A stretch of DNA of 64,000 nt, from contig NZ_VOHJ01000001.1 of assembly GCF_007923255.1 (NCBI RefSeq), positions 155,250 through 219,249 on the forward strand, given 5' to 3'. A program made the position numbers and the translations under genes. The notes under the pieces were generated by a model, which worked only from the letters and a program-made list of their open reading frames with translations, searched no databases and was not told the origin of the DNA. Below, in pieces: positions 42,472 to 52,566 of the stretch (position 1 is the first letter of the stretch; the number at the start of each line of letters is the position of its first letter). Source of the DNA: Vulcaniibacterium thermophilum. Its GTDB lineage: Bacteria > Pseudomonadota > Gammaproteobacteria > Xanthomonadales > Xanthomonadaceae.

Positions 42472-44444
42472 CGGCGGTCTCCGGTGGGGCGGGGGCGGTG
42501 CGCGTGCAGCAGGCGCACCAGTTCGCGCTGTTCGCGGGCCGCGGCGGGCCCGGGGGTGCGGGCAGCGTAGCGCCAGTGCACGAAACGCCGACTGAGCGCC
42601 TCCAGCGCCGGCGCGAGGTCCGGGCGCTGCGCGGCCACGCGGGCCACCCAGTCGCCGGCCGGTTCGTGCGGCTCGCGGCCCAGGCCCAGCCGGCGGTAGC
42701 GCCGCTCCAGCCGGTGCCAGGCGCGCAGCACCGGGTCGGGCTCGCGCACGCCGCGCGCGCTCAGCCAGGCCATCCACAGCAGCGCCAGCGCGGCAGCGGC
42801 GGCGAACAGCGCGATCAGCGCGCCGCTGTCGAGGCGCTCGATGCCGAACGGACGCAGCAGCCGCTGCTGGCGCTGCGCGTCGTAGCCGAGCACGAAGTCG
42901 TTCCACGCCCGGCGCGCCCAGTCGCCCAGGTTGAACAGCGGCGTGGCGCCCGCGCCGAGCAGCCCCTCGGCGCCGGGCGCGCGGTCGTCGATGGTGTCGT
43001 AGATGCGCTCGGGCGCGACCGCGGCGGTCGGGTCCACCCGCACCCAGCCGCGGCGCGGCAGCCACACCTCGGCCCACGCATGCGCATCGGAGTTGCGCAC
43101 CAGCCAGTAGTCGCCGAGCGGATTGCGGTAGCCGCCCGCATAGCCGGTGACCACGCGGGCGGGGATGCCGGCCGCGCGCATCAGCACCACGAACGCGCCG
43201 GCGTAGTGCTCGCAGTAGCCGGTCCGGGTGTCGAACAGGAATTCGTCGACCGCGTTGCGGCCCAGCGGCGGCGCGCTGATCGAGTAGGCGAACTCGCGCC
43301 GGAACCAGCCGAGCGCGCGGCGCACCACCGCCGCGTCGTCGTCGCCGGCCTCGGCGCGCCAGCGGCGGGCGAGGGCGAGCGTGCGCGGGTTGTAGTCCGG
43401 CGGAAGCTGCAGCGCCATGCGCAGCACCATCGGCGTGAGCTTGTCCTCGAAGCGCACCGGCGGCGCGGATTCCAGCCGCCAGCGGGTGAGTCCGCTGAGC
43501 GGGCGCAGCGTGCTGAGCGTGTGGCCGAAGGTGAACCGCGTGCCGGCCGGAGCGGCGAGCGGCACTTCGAGCGCCGGCAGCTCGCGGCGGTCGGTCGGCT
43601 CGACTTCCAGTTCGTAGCGCCAGCGCGGGCGTCCGGGCTGCGGCGGCGGCACCGGCGCGGCGGCGAGCCAGTCCGGCCGCGACCACGTGCGCCCGTCGTA
43701 ATGCCACAGCACCGGGCCGCGCCAGTACATCGCCGACTGCGGCGGCGCCGCGCCGAAGAACCGCACGCGCAGTGCCGGCGTGTCGTCCGGCAGCAGATCC
43801 AACCAGTCGCCCGGCGACATCCGGTCCGACAGCCCGGTGCGCGCCAGCGCCCGTTCCGGCACGCCCCACATCGGCGCGGCCAGGCGCGGGAACAGCCAGA
43901 ACGCCGCCAGCGCCAGCGGCAGTCCGATCGCCACCAGCCGGCCGACCTGCGCCAGGCTGCGCGCCAGGGCGCGCGGCGCGGCATCGCCCGTCTCCAGCTC
44001 CGCCAGCCGCTGCAGCGCCGTCAGCGCCGCCAGCGCGCCGAGCAGTCCGAGCGCCAACGGCAGCGGTCCCTGATCCAGCAGGAAGGTGCCGAACGGCGCG
44101 AACAGCGAAAAGCCGATGAAACTGCGCGCATCGCGCACCTGCGTCATCTCCGCCGGCTTGAGCGCCAGCATCGCCGCCAGCAGCGCGCTGCCGGTGTCGC
44201 GCCCGAGCTGGAAGCGGCTCTGCGCCAGCATCACGCCGAGCACGGCCAGCGCCAGCAGCGCGCGCAACGCCGCCGGCATCGGACCGCGCGCGCTGAGCGC
44301 GACGATCAGCACGCCGCCGACCGCGATCGGCGCCGACAGCGTCGGCGGCAGCGTGAGCAGCAGCGGCAGCAGGCACAGCGCGCCGGCGGCGAGCGTCCAG
44401 CGCCGGGTGGGCGCATCGAGCGGAACCGGCGTGCGCTCAGCCAT
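42468..44444 (-). CDS. tgpA: TgpA-type membrane transglutaminase (DUF3488)
   Basis: 658 aa. N-terminal block of about six membrane helices, then an exported transglutaminase domain, one more helix (ALIALFAAAAALALLWMAWL), and a cytoplasmic DUF4129-like tail. Catalytic triad: C411 in GYCEHYAGAF, H455 in DAHAWAEVW, D471 in VDPTAAV. TgpA of Pseudomonas aeruginosa is essential and its substrate is unknown. It overlaps the DUF58 gene by 8 bases and slp by 4, forming one operon with moxR. Confidence 0.93.
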   Translation of the reverse strand: MAERTPVPLDAPTRRWTLAAGALCLLPLLLTLPPTLSAPIAVGGVLIVALSARGPMPAALRALLALAVLGVMLAQSRFQLGRDTGSALLAAMLALKPAEMTQVRDARSFIGFSLFAPFGTFLLDQGPLPLALGLLGALAALTALQRLAELETGDAAPRALARSLAQVGRLVAIGLPLALAAFWLFPRLAAPMWGVPERALARTGLSDRMSPGDWLDLLPDDTPALRVRFFGAAPPQSAMYWRGPVLWHYDGRTWSRPDWLAAAPVPPPQPGRPRWRYELEVEPTDRRELPALEVPLAAPAGTRFTFGHTLSTLRPLSGLTRWRLESAPPVRFEDKLTPMVLRMALQLPPDYNPRTLALARRWRAEAGDDDAAVVRRALGWFRREFAYSISAPPLGRNAVDEFLFDTRTGYCEHYAGAFVVLMRAAGIPARVVTGYAGGYRNPLGDYWLVRNSDAHAWAEVWLPRRGWVRVDPTAAVAPERIYDTIDDRAPGAEGLLGAGATPLFNLGDWARRAWNDFVLGYDAQRQQRLLRPFGIERLDSGALIALFAAAAALALLWMAWLSARGVREPDPVLRAWHRLERRYRRLGLGREPHEPAGDWVARVAAQRPDLAPALEALSRRFVHWRYAARTPGPAAAREQRELVRLLHAHRPRPTGDRR

Positions 44445-45399
44445 CGGGCATCAGCGCCAGTGCGCGCAGGCAGGCGTGGCGGTGCGCCTCGCCGCGGTCG
44501 GGTCCGAGCTCGGGCTGGCCGGGCAGGCGCAGACGGTAGCGGCGGCCATCGCGCTCGGCCTCGTCCACCCATCGCGCCAGGCGCGCGATGCGCGGCTCGA
44601 CGTCGAGCGTGGGCAGCGCGGTCCAGTCCAGCACCACCTCGGCGCCGAGCGGCTGCTCGAACTCGCGCACCAGCAGCGCATCGCGCCGCGCCGAGGCCTT
44701 CCAGGCGATCGCGCGGCGCGCATCCCCGGCGCGGTAGGCGCGCAGGTGGTGGACGTCGTCGCCGGCCGGATGCAGCCGTGTCTGCGCGATCTCGCCGGCG
44801 CCCTCGGGCAGCGGCGGGCCGTCGGTTTCGGGGCGCGGGTACACCAGCAGGGGGCGCTCGGGCCAGACGTAGGCCCAGGCGCGCGCCAGCCCGAGCGGAC
44901 GGGTGGTCCACACGCGCAGACGGGGCACGTCCAGCCAGCCGCGGCGCTCGGTCGGCAGCGTCCATCCGGTTTCGCCCAGCCCCTGGTCGAGATGCAGCAC
45001 CGCCGCCGGCGCCGCGGCGGTGACGCCGTCGTCGTCCACGCGCAGCCCGCGGCGGATGCGGCCCGGCGCCGCGCGGACGTGGATGCGCAGGTGCAGGGGT
45101 TCGCCGGCGGGGACCGGCTCGGCGTCGATCGCGGTCACCGACAGGCCCGAGAGCTGCAGGTGGGCGGCGACCAGGCTGGCCAGACCCGCGCCGGCCAGCA
45201 GCAGCGCGAGCAGCAGCGCCGGGTTGTTGTTGTAGTTGAGCGCTCCGGCCGTCATCGCCGCCAGCAGCGCGGCGTAGAACAGGCCGAAGCGGGTCGGAAG
45301 CACGTAGATGCGACGGCGGTCGAACGCGGCCGGAAGCGGCTCGGGCTCGCGCGGCCGGACCCAGCGGCGCATCGCGGCGATCGCACGGCGCGCGGGCAT
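44437..45399 (-). CDS. DUF58 domain protein
   Basis: 320 aa. Two membrane helices near the N-terminus (LFYAALLAAMTAGALNY, then LLLALLLAGAGLASLV), then a beta-rich region and the DUF58 signature (VHHLRAYRAGDARRAIAWKASARRD), followed by a von Willebrand A-like core with LDWTALP in place of a full MIDAS motif. MoxR-DUF58-TgpA sets are common; this protein is thought to be assembled or folded by the MoxR ATPase next to it. Confidence 0.92.
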   Translation of the reverse strand: MPARRAIAAMRRWVRPREPEPLPAAFDRRRIYVLPTRFGLFYAALLAAMTAGALNYNNNPALLLALLLAGAGLASLVAAHLQLSGLSVTAIDAEPVPAGEPLHLRIHVRAAPGRIRRGLRVDDDGVTAAAPAAVLHLDQGLGETGWTLPTERRGWLDVPRLRVWTTRPLGLARAWAYVWPERPLLVYPRPETDGPPLPEGAGEIAQTRLHPAGDDVHHLRAYRAGDARRAIAWKASARRDALLVREFEQPLGAEVVLDWTALPTLDVEPRIARLARWVDEAERDGRRYRLRLPGQPELGPDRGEAHRHACLRALALMPDG

Positions 45400-45402
45400 C
45401 CT

Positions 45403-46356
<954 letters not shown>

Positions 46357-46438
46357 CGTGATCTCCTTCGAGGCGACCGGCGCGCATCGCCGGCCACGGG
46401 CCGTCCGCCCGCCCAGAGTGTAGCGAGGACGCGAGTCG

Positions 46439-48277
46439 ATGCAGGACGAAGGTCAGCGCGCGCGACGCGCGTTCTGGACGCTGTGGACGCTCGTGCTGGC
46501 GGCGAAGATCGCGCTCGCCGCGCGCCTGCCGCTGTTCGTCGACGAGGCGTTCTACTGGCAGGAAGGGCAGCATCTGGCCTGGGCGTACTCCGATCTGCCG
46601 GGGCTTACGGCCTGGCTGACGCGCCTGGGCGTGGAGCTGGGCGGCACGCACCCGCTGGCGTTGCGCGCGCCGTTCCTGGCGATCGGCGCGCTCGTGCCCT
46701 GGCTGCTGGCGCGGCTGGCGATGCGCGAGTACGGGGCCCGCGACGGATGGCGCGCGGGCACGCTCGCGCTGCTGCTGCCGTTGGCCGGAACGCTCGGCCT
46801 GCTGGCGCTGCCGGACGTGCCGATGGCGTTGGCGACGGTGCTGTGCCTCGACGCCGGCGCGCGCCTGCTCAAGCGCGCGAGCGCGTCCGCATCGCTCGAA
46901 CTCGCGGCCGGGCTGGCGATCGGCGCGCTCAGTCACTACCGGTTCCTCGGCGTGATCGCGGTGGGGCTGGCGGCGCTGCTGATGCTGCGCGACGGACGCC
47001 GCGTCTTGCGCCATCCGTGGGTGTGGGCCGCGATCGCGACCGGCGCCGCCGCCTGGACACCGCTGGTGCTGTGGAACCTGCACAACGCGGATGCGGGCCT
47101 GCGCTTCCAGTTGCTCGACCGCCATCCGTGGGCGTTCCATCCGGACGGCGCGCTGTTCGTGCTGGTGCAGGCCGCGGCGGTCACGCCGCTGCTACTGGCG
47201 GCGCTGCTGGTCGCGGTGCGCCGCGGCGCGCAGGACGCGGCGCCGGTCTCGCGCTACTTCGCCGCGCTCGGCGGCCTCACCGTGTTCGGCTTCTTCGCGC
47301 TGGGCTTCTTCGCCGACAACGAGCGCGTCAGCTTCCACTGGCCGCTGCCGGGGTATCTCGCCTTGCTGCCGCTCGCGCCGCGCGTGCTGGACGCCTGGCC
47401 GCGTACGGCGCGCGTCGCCACGCTGGCCCTCGCCGCGCTGGGACTGGCCGGTGCGCTGGGCTATCACCTGACCGCCGCGCGCGCGGATCTGCGCGAGCGT
47501 CTTGCCGGCACCAAGGCGTATCCCGCCAACTTCGCCGGGTGGCGGCCGCTCGCCGATGAGGTGCGTCGCACGCTCGCCACGCTGCCGCCGGGCACGCGCG
47601 TGATCGCCGACAACTTCAAGGTCGGCGCCCAGCTCGGCTTCGCCCTCGGCGATCCGGACATCCCCGTGCTCGATCATCCGCTCAACCACAAGCATGGCCG
47701 CGCGCCGCAGTTGCGTCTGTGGGGGCTGCGCGCCGACCGGCTGCCGGACGAGACGCCCGTGCTGCTGGTGGCCGGCACGTCCGACGTGCGCCTGCGCGAT
47801 CTGCCGGCCTACTACCACGCCCTGTGCGCACGCCTCGGCCCGCTGCCGCCGCCGCGCGTGCTGCACGTGGACCGCGGCGAGCAGCGGTTCCTGCTCTTCC
47901 GTTTCGATCCCGGCGCGCCCCGCGCGGGCTCCTGCCGCACGCCGGCGATGGCGTGGATCGACGTTCCGGCCGAAGGCGGGCGCGTGCCGCGCCGCTTCGT
48001 GGTGCGCGGCTGGGCGTTCAAGGACGGCGTCGGCCTGGACCGGGTCGAAGTGACGCTCGACGGACGGGTGGTCGCGCAGGCGCGCTACGGAACGCCGGAT
48101 CCGGGGCCCCGGCAGCGGTGGCCGTTCTCGAACGATCCGCAGCACCCGCAGGTCGGTTTCCAGGCGCAGGTCGATGCGCGCCGCCTCGCGCCGGGGCGCC
48201 ACCGGCTCGGCCTGCGCCTGCACGGGCGCGACGGCAGCGTCGAGCCCTGGCCGGAGCAGGCCATCGAACTGCGCTAG
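46439..48277 (+). CDS. GT39-type membrane glycosyltransferase with C-terminal Ig-like domain
   Basis: 612 aa. About ten membrane helices in the first 345 residues, with the catalytic Asp in PLFVDEAFYWQEGQ on the first periplasmic loop, as in ArnT/PMT-type glycosyltransferases that use polyprenyl-phosphate sugars. A soluble region follows, and residues about 500-612 form a beta-rich domain (WIDVPAEGGRVPRRFVVRGW to GRHRLGLRLHGRDG) that looks Ig-like. Acceptor unknown: lipid A, a protein or another glycan. Its stop overlaps the convergent maf gene by 4 bases. Confidence 0.88.
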   Translation: MQDEGQRARRAFWTLWTLVLAAKIALAARLPLFVDEAFYWQEGQHLAWAYSDLPGLTAWLTRLGVELGGTHPLALRAPFLAIGALVPWLLARLAMREYGARDGWRAGTLALLLPLAGTLGLLALPDVPMALATVLCLDAGARLLKRASASASLELAAGLAIGALSHYRFLGVIAVGLAALLMLRDGRRVLRHPWVWAAIATGAAAWTPLVLWNLHNADAGLRFQLLDRHPWAFHPDGALFVLVQAAAVTPLLLAALLVAVRRGAQDAAPVSRYFAALGGLTVFGFFALGFFADNERVSFHWPLPGYLALLPLAPRVLDAWPRTARVATLALAALGLAGALGYHLTAARADLRERLAGTKAYPANFAGWRPLADEVRRTLATLPPGTRVIADNFKVGAQLGFALGDPDIPVLDHPLNHKHGRAPQLRLWGLRADRLPDETPVLLVAGTSDVRLRDLPAYYHALCARLGPLPPPRVLHVDRGEQRFLLFRFDPGAPRAGSCRTPAMAWIDVPAEGGRVPRRFVVRGWAFKDGVGLDRVEVTLDGRVVAQARYGTPDPGPRQRWPFSNDPQHPQVGFQAQVDARRLAPGRHRLGLRLHGRDGSVEPWPEQAIELR

Positions 48278-48849
48278 GGCAGCGCGAATCCGGCCTCGCG
48301 CAGGAGCTGCGCGGTGGCGATCAGCGGCAGGCCCACCAGCGCGGTCGGGTCGCACGTTTCGATCGCATCGAACAGGGCGATGCCGTAGCCCTCGGATTTG
48401 AAGCTGCCGGCGCAGTCGAACGGCCGCTCGGCATCGACGTAGCGCTCGATCTCGGGATCGGTCAGCGCGCGGAAGCGCACCACGGTGGTATCGAGCTGCT
48501 CGGCCACGATACGGCCATCGCGCGCCAGGCAGACCGCGGTATGGAAGGCCACCGCCCGTCCCCGCATCGACCGCAATTGGCCGATCGCGGCGTCGCGCCC
48601 GCCGGGCTTGCCGAGCGGGCGCTCGCCGAGCGCCGCCACCTGGTCCGAACCGATCACCCACGCCTGCGGCCGCCGCGCCGCCACCGCCTGCGCCTTGGCG
48701 CGCGCCAGGCGCATCGCCAGTGCGACCGGCGGCTCGCCCGGCTGCGCCGTCTCGTCGACCTCCGGACGCTCGGTGTCGAACGGCAGCCGCAGCCGCGCCA
48801 GCAGTTCGCGGCGGTAGGCCGACGTGGACGCGAGGATCAGCGGCGCCAT
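48274..48849 (-). CDS. maf: Maf-like nucleotide pyrophosphatase
   Basis: 191 aa. Hydrolyses non-canonical nucleotides to monophosphates (house-cleaning). N-terminal LILASTSAYRRELLARL is the Maf signature, VIGSDQVA carries the catalytic Asp, and VRFRALTDPEIERYV the C-terminal motif. The pattern favours the YceF (m7GTP) subgroup, and yceF lies next to yceD-rpmF in E. coli as here. Convergent with the glycosyltransferase. Confidence 0.93.
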   Translation of the reverse strand: MAPLILASTSAYRRELLARLRLPFDTERPEVDETAQPGEPPVALAMRLARAKAQAVAARRPQAWVIGSDQVAALGERPLGKPGGRDAAIGQLRSMRGRAVAFHTAVCLARDGRIVAEQLDTTVVRFRALTDPEIERYVDAERPFDCAGSFKSEGYGIALFDAIETCDPTALVGLPLIATAQLLREAGFALP

Positions 48850-48864
48850 CGGACGGGGGCCGAC

Positions 48865-49209
48865 TCAGGTCATCGGTGCGCGGGCGCGCTCGATCCGGTC
48901 GAGCTGGTCGTCGATCCGGCCGCGGGCCTGGTCGATGCTGGCCCGCACGCGGTCGAGCTGCTCGATGCTGGCGCTGGCGCCGTGGTCGCGCAGCCACAGC
49001 CGCTGCCGCAGCATCTCGCGCAGGGCATCGCCCACCGGATCGCGCTCGCGCTCGCCGACCACCGCCTCGATCTCGGCGCGGGCCACCCGCAGGCGCTCCT
49101 CGAGCGCATCGGCCGCGTCCAGCACCTGCCGCAGGGCGCGTTCCCGGCGCGACGGCCGGTGCGCGCGGACCAGGAGGATCGCCGCCGCCACCGCGGCCAG
49201 GCCGGACAA
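48865..49209 (-). CDS. small membrane-anchored coiled-coil protein
   Basis: 114 aa if started at the TTG at 49209; no ATG precedes it in frame, and the open frame runs only 19 more codons. It begins with one hydrophobic stretch (LAAVAAAILLV) and continues as a charged helix rich in Glu, Arg and Ala heptads (LDAADALEERLRVARAEIEAV to DQARGRIDDQLDRIERA), so a membrane anchor with a coiled coil. Another frame covering 48870-49289 looks like a shadow (high Arg/Ser, no heptads). It lies between maf and yceD. Function unknown. Confidence 0.6.
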   Translation of the reverse strand: MSGLAAVAAAILLVRAHRPSRRERALRQVLDAADALEERLRVARAEIEAVVGERERDPVGDALREMLRQRLWLRDHGASASIEQLDRVRASIDQARGRIDDQLDRIERARAPMT

Positions 49210-49322
49210 CAGGAGCAGGAACGTGGACAGAGGCGGCAGCGGCTGGGGAACGGACGGGAAGTCTGCGCGACCGGGTCAGTGTGGCGCAAATGGCGGTCGA
49301 GGGCCGGTCAATCCGCGCCGGT

Positions 49323-49351
49323 TTGACACGTTCCGGGCGGCTCCCTACCAT
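49323..49351 (+). promoter_or_regulatory. sigma-70 promoter of the yceD-rpmF-fab operon
   Basis: TTGACA (49323-49328) and TACCAT (49346-49351) are spaced by exactly 17 bases. The predicted start near 49358 is about four bases before the yceD ATG at 49362, so the message would be almost leaderless and lack a normal ribosome-binding site. Confidence 0.7.
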
Positions 49352-49361
49352 TTCGCGTCTT

Positions 49362-49892
49362 ATGTCAGCGGGTACTTCGGCAGGGCGCAGGCCCGAGGCG
49401 GTCGACGCCTGGCGCATGGTGTCCGGCCGGCGCGGGGTCGAGGGGCAGTTGCCGCTGTCGTCGATGCCGCGCCTGGGCGGGTTGCTGGTCGACGGCGAAG
49501 GCAGCGTGCGCTACGCGCTGCAGTTCGACCGCGACGCCCTGCAGGTCGCCTACGTCGAGCTGCGCGCCGAAGCCGAATTGCCGTTGACGTGCCAGCGCAG
49601 CCTGGAACGGTTCCTGCTGCCGGTGCGGATCGTGCAGCGGCTCGGCCTGATCCGCGACGAGGCCGAGGAGGCCGCGCTGCCGGCCGGCTACGAGCCGCTG
49701 CTGGTGCCCGAGGACGGCATGCTCGATCCGGCCGAACTGGTCGAGGACGAGCTGATCCTGGCGGTTCCCGCGGTGCCGGTGGCGCCCGGCAGCGAGACGG
49801 TCGAGCGCGAGTTCGGCCCTGCGACGGAGGAGGCCCCGCGCCCCAATCCGTTCGCCGCGCTGGAAGCGCTGAAGAAGAACAAACCGAGCTGA
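49362..49892 (+). CDS. yceD: YceD-family (DUF177) protein
   Basis: 176 aa. DUF177 proteins precede rpmF in most bacteria and help 23S rRNA or ribosome maturation in ways that are still unclear. Visible features: [20 protein letters not shown] at the start, [16 protein letters not shown] in the middle (single Cys of the family) and a [13 protein letters not shown] tail. The ATG at 49362 is chosen because the promoter fires right upstream; the next in-frame ATG (49416) would lose the conserved start. rpmF follows after 64 bases. Confidence 0.92.
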   Translation: MSAGTSAGRRPEAVDAWRMVSGRRGVEGQLPLSSMPRLGGLLVDGEGSVRYALQFDRDALQVAYVELRAEAELPLTCQRSLERFLLPVRIVQRLGLIRDEAEEAALPAGYEPLLVPEDGMLDPAELVEDELILAVPAVPVAPGSETVEREFGPATEEAPRPNPFAALEALKKNKPS

Positions 49893-49956
49893 ACCGCGCG
49901 AAGGCGCGAAACACCGGGCGCATTCGCGCCGCAACCGATTCACCTGGAGCAAGACC

Positions 49957-50151
49957 ATGGCCGTTCAGAAGTCCCGCGTCACCCCGTCCAAGCGTGGCAT
50001 GCGCCGTTCGCACGACGCGCTCACCAGCAAGCAGCTCGCCACCGATCCGACCAGCGGCGAGACCCACCTGCGCCACCACGTCACCGCCGACGGCTACTAC
50101 CGCGGCCGTCGCGTGATCGAGCCGAAGACCAAGATCGTCGACGAGGAGTAA
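49957..50151 (+). CDS. rpmF: 50S ribosomal protein L32
   Basis: 64 aa. [20 protein letters not shown] is the universal L32 start; the protein is very basic. No Cys pairs, so it is the zinc-free form. GGAGC lies a few bases upstream. It is followed by 165 bases of non-coding sequence and then fabH; plsX, often found here in other gammaproteobacteria, is absent. Confidence 0.97.
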   Translation: MAVQKSRVTPSKRGMRRSHDALTSKQLATDPTSGETHLRHHVTADGYYRGRRVIEPKTKIVDEE

Positions 50152-50316
50152 GCGTCGGTGCCGTGTCCGCACGGCCCGCGCCATCCATCTTCGTGAGGCT
50201 CTGACCGGAAGAGGGGAACGGTCAGGCGTCCGGCCGGCGACGCCGGTCCGCAAGCGGCACTCCCCTGCGCCGCGCAAGCGCCCGAGGCGTTTGGCGGCGG
50301 CGTCGCTGGAGCGGTG

Positions 50317-51297
50317 ATGAGCGAACGTATCTATTCCCGCATTGCGGGAACCGGCAGCTACCTGCCGGAGAAAGTGCTGACCAACGATGACCTGGCGCAA
50401 TTCGTCGACACCAGCGACGAATGGATCACCGCCCGGACCGGCATCCGCGAGCGGCACGTCGCCGCCGAGGGCGAGACCACCTGCGATCTCGCCTACCAGG
50501 CGGCCATCCGCGCGATGGAGGCGGCCGGCGTCACCGGCGCCGATCTGGATCTCATCGTCGTCGGCACCACCACGCCCGACCTGATCTTTCCGTCCACCGC
50601 CTGCCTGCTGCAGGCGCGGCTGGGCGCCAGCGGCTGCGGCGCGTTCGACGTCAACGCCGCCTGCTCCGGCTTCATCTACGCGCTGACGGTCGCCGACCAG
50701 TTCATCCGCGCCGGCACGGTGAGGACGGTGCTGGTGGTCGGCAGCGAAACGCTCACCCGCATGCTGGACTGGGGCGACCGCTCCACCTGCGTGCTGTTCG
50801 GCGACGGCGCCGGCGCGGTGGTGCTCAAGGCCGACCGCGAAACCGGCATCCTCAGCACCCACCTGCACGCGGACGGCGCGAAGAAGGAGCTGCTGTGGAA
50901 CCCGGTCGGCGTCTCCGCCGGCTTCAAGCCCGGCGAGAAGAACGCCGGCGTGCGCGTGCTGATGACCGGCAACGAGGTCTTCAAGCACGCGGTGAAGGCG
51001 CTCGACTCGGTGGTCGAGGAGACGCTCGAAGCCAACGGCCTCGACCGCCACGACATCGACTGGCTGATTCCGCATCAGGCCAACCTGCGCATCATCGAAG
51101 CCACCGCCAAGCGGCTGGACATGCCGATGGACCGCGTGGTGGTCACCGTCGACCGGCACGGCAACACCAGCTCCGGTTCGGTGCCGCTGGCGCTGGACGA
51201 GGCGATCCGCTCCGGCCGCGTGCAGCGCGGTCAGTTGCTGCTGCTGGAAGCCTTCGGCGGCGGCTTCACCTGGGGCGCCGTTCTGCTGCGCTACTGA
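50317..51297 (+). CDS. fabH: 3-oxoacyl-[acyl-carrier-protein] synthase III
   Basis: 326 aa. Condenses acetyl-CoA with malonyl-ACP to start fatty acid synthesis. The triad is C116 ([11 protein letters not shown]), H253 ([12 protein letters not shown]) and N283 ([12 protein letters not shown]). ATG 50317 is preferred to GTG 50314 because GGAG at 50308-50311 is 5 bases away rather than 2. Length is normal. Confidence 0.96.
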   Translation: MSERIYSRIAGTGSYLPEKVLTNDDLAQFVDTSDEWITARTGIRERHVAAEGETTCDLAYQAAIRAMEAAGVTGADLDLIVVGTTTPDLIFPSTACLLQARLGASGCGAFDVNAACSGFIYALTVADQFIRAGTVRTVLVVGSETLTRMLDWGDRSTCVLFGDGAGAVVLKADRETGILSTHLHADGAKKELLWNPVGVSAGFKPGEKNAGVRVLMTGNEVFKHAVKALDSVVEETLEANGLDRHDIDWLIPHQANLRIIEATAKRLDMPMDRVVVTVDRHGNTSSGSVPLALDEAIRSGRVQRGQLLLLEAFGGGFTWGAVLLRY

Positions 51298-51307
51298 CGC
51301 CGTGCAG

Positions 51308-51325
51308 AAGCGGCTTCAGCCGCGA
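51308..51325. repeat. GCGGCTTCAGCCGC repeat fragment
   Basis: An 18-base piece containing the palindrome GCGGCTTCAGCCGC follows the fabH stop closely. The same core appears as a pair of arms at 60554-60622, and as a variant (GGCTTCGGCCGC) just after pabB near 56523. A dispersed palindrome family is likely. Confidence 0.6.
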
Positions 51326-51478
51326 CAACGGTTGCAGGATCGCGGGGCGCACGTCGCGTGGGCCGGACCATCCGCGCGGGCGCGGCCCTGTTCGCGCGAC
51401 CCGAGCGTACGGGCCGGTACAGACAATCGTGCGGACCTGCCCGTATCATCGCGCTCCGTTTCGCCACTGGATTCCCGC

Positions 51479-52423
51479 GTGAGCGCTTCGCAACTCGCCT
51501 TCGTGTTCCCTGGCCAGGGCTCGCAGTCGCTCGGCATGCTCGCCGAGCTCGGCGAGCGCCACGCCCTCGTGCGCGAGACCTTCGCCGAGGCCAGCGAGGG
51601 CGCGGGCGTGGACCTGTGGGCGCTGGCGCAGCAGGGCCCCGAGGACCAGCTCAACCGCACCGAGTTCACCCAGCCGGCGCTGCTGGCCGCGGGCATCGCG
51701 GTGTGGCGCGTGTGGCAGGCCTGCGGCGGCGCGCAGCCGGCGCGGCTGGCCGGCCACAGCCTGGGCGAATACACCGCGCTGGTCGCCGCCGGCGCGCTGA
51801 CGCTGGCCGACGGCGCGCGCCTGGTGCGCCTGCGCGGCCAGCTCATGCAGGACGCCGCCCCCGCCGGCACCGGCGCGATGGCCGCGGTGCTCGGCGCCGA
51901 GGACGCGCTGGTGCAGGAGGTCTGCGCCGCGGCGTCGGGCGAGGAGGTGGTGGTGCCGGCGAACTTCAATTCGCCCGGACAGATCGTGATCGGCGGCCAT
52001 GCCGCCGCGGTCGACCGCGCGCTGGCGATGCTGGCCGAGCGCGGTGTGCGCAAGGCGGTCAAGCTCGCGGTGAGCGTGCCTTCGCACACGCCGCTGATGC
52101 GCGAGGCCGCCAACCGCCTGAGCGATGCCATGTCCACGCTCGATTGGCGGGCACCGCAGTTGCCGGTCGTGCAGAACGTCGACGCGCAGGTGCGCGACAG
52201 CATCGAATCGATCCGCGACGCGCTGGTGCGCCAGCTCTATCTGCCGGTGCGCTGGACCGAATGCGTGCAGGCGCTCGCCGCCGCCGGCAGTACGCGCATC
52301 GCCGAATGCGGCCCGGGCAAGGTGCTCGCGGGTCTCGTCAAGCGCATCGACAAGGCGCTCGACGCACGCGCGCTCGGCACGCCTGCAGAGCTCGATGCGG
52401 CGTTGGCCGACTGGAAACTTTGA
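51479..52423 (+). CDS. fabD: malonyl-CoA:ACP transacylase
   Basis: 314 aa from GTG 51479. Loads malonyl units onto ACP. Nucleophile S94 in GHSLGEYTALVAAG, general base H203 in VPSHTPLMREAA, and the N-terminal FVFPGQGSQSLGM. The longer frame from 51302 encodes unlike sequence and was rejected. The 181 bases before it include TATCAT (51444-51449), a weak possible -10 box. Confidence 0.95.
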   Translation: MSASQLAFVFPGQGSQSLGMLAELGERHALVRETFAEASEGAGVDLWALAQQGPEDQLNRTEFTQPALLAAGIAVWRVWQACGGAQPARLAGHSLGEYTALVAAGALTLADGARLVRLRGQLMQDAAPAGTGAMAAVLGAEDALVQEVCAAASGEEVVVPANFNSPGQIVIGGHAAAVDRALAMLAERGVRKAVKLAVSVPSHTPLMREAANRLSDAMSTLDWRAPQLPVVQNVDAQVRDSIESIRDALVRQLYLPVRWTECVQALAAAGSTRIAECGPGKVLAGLVKRIDKALDARALGTPAELDAALADWKL

Positions 52424-52429
52424 TCCGGG

Positions 52430-52539
52430 CCACGGATCACCACGGATAAGGCGCGGATACGAGCGATGCACTGCGGTCACGCCGCGCTACCGCATGACGG
52501 ATCCTTGCGCTCTCCGTGCGGAACCGCATCCGTCCGTGG
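52430..52539. repeat. palindromic intergenic element (CCACGGAT family), copy 2
   Basis: The left end has CCACGGATCACCACGGAT and the right end CCGCATCCGTCCGTGG, an imperfect inverted pair with the same outer ends as the element at 5839-5969. The arms have decayed more here. It fills the gap between fabD and fabG. Confidence 0.65.
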
Positions 52540-52566
52540 CTCAAACATCATCCAGGGAGAATGGGA

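Noticed and set aside
48870..49289. A 139-codon alternative frame at the small coiled-coil gene
   Set aside because: Ser/Arg/Cys-rich shadow; the other frame shows a membrane helix and heptad repeats.
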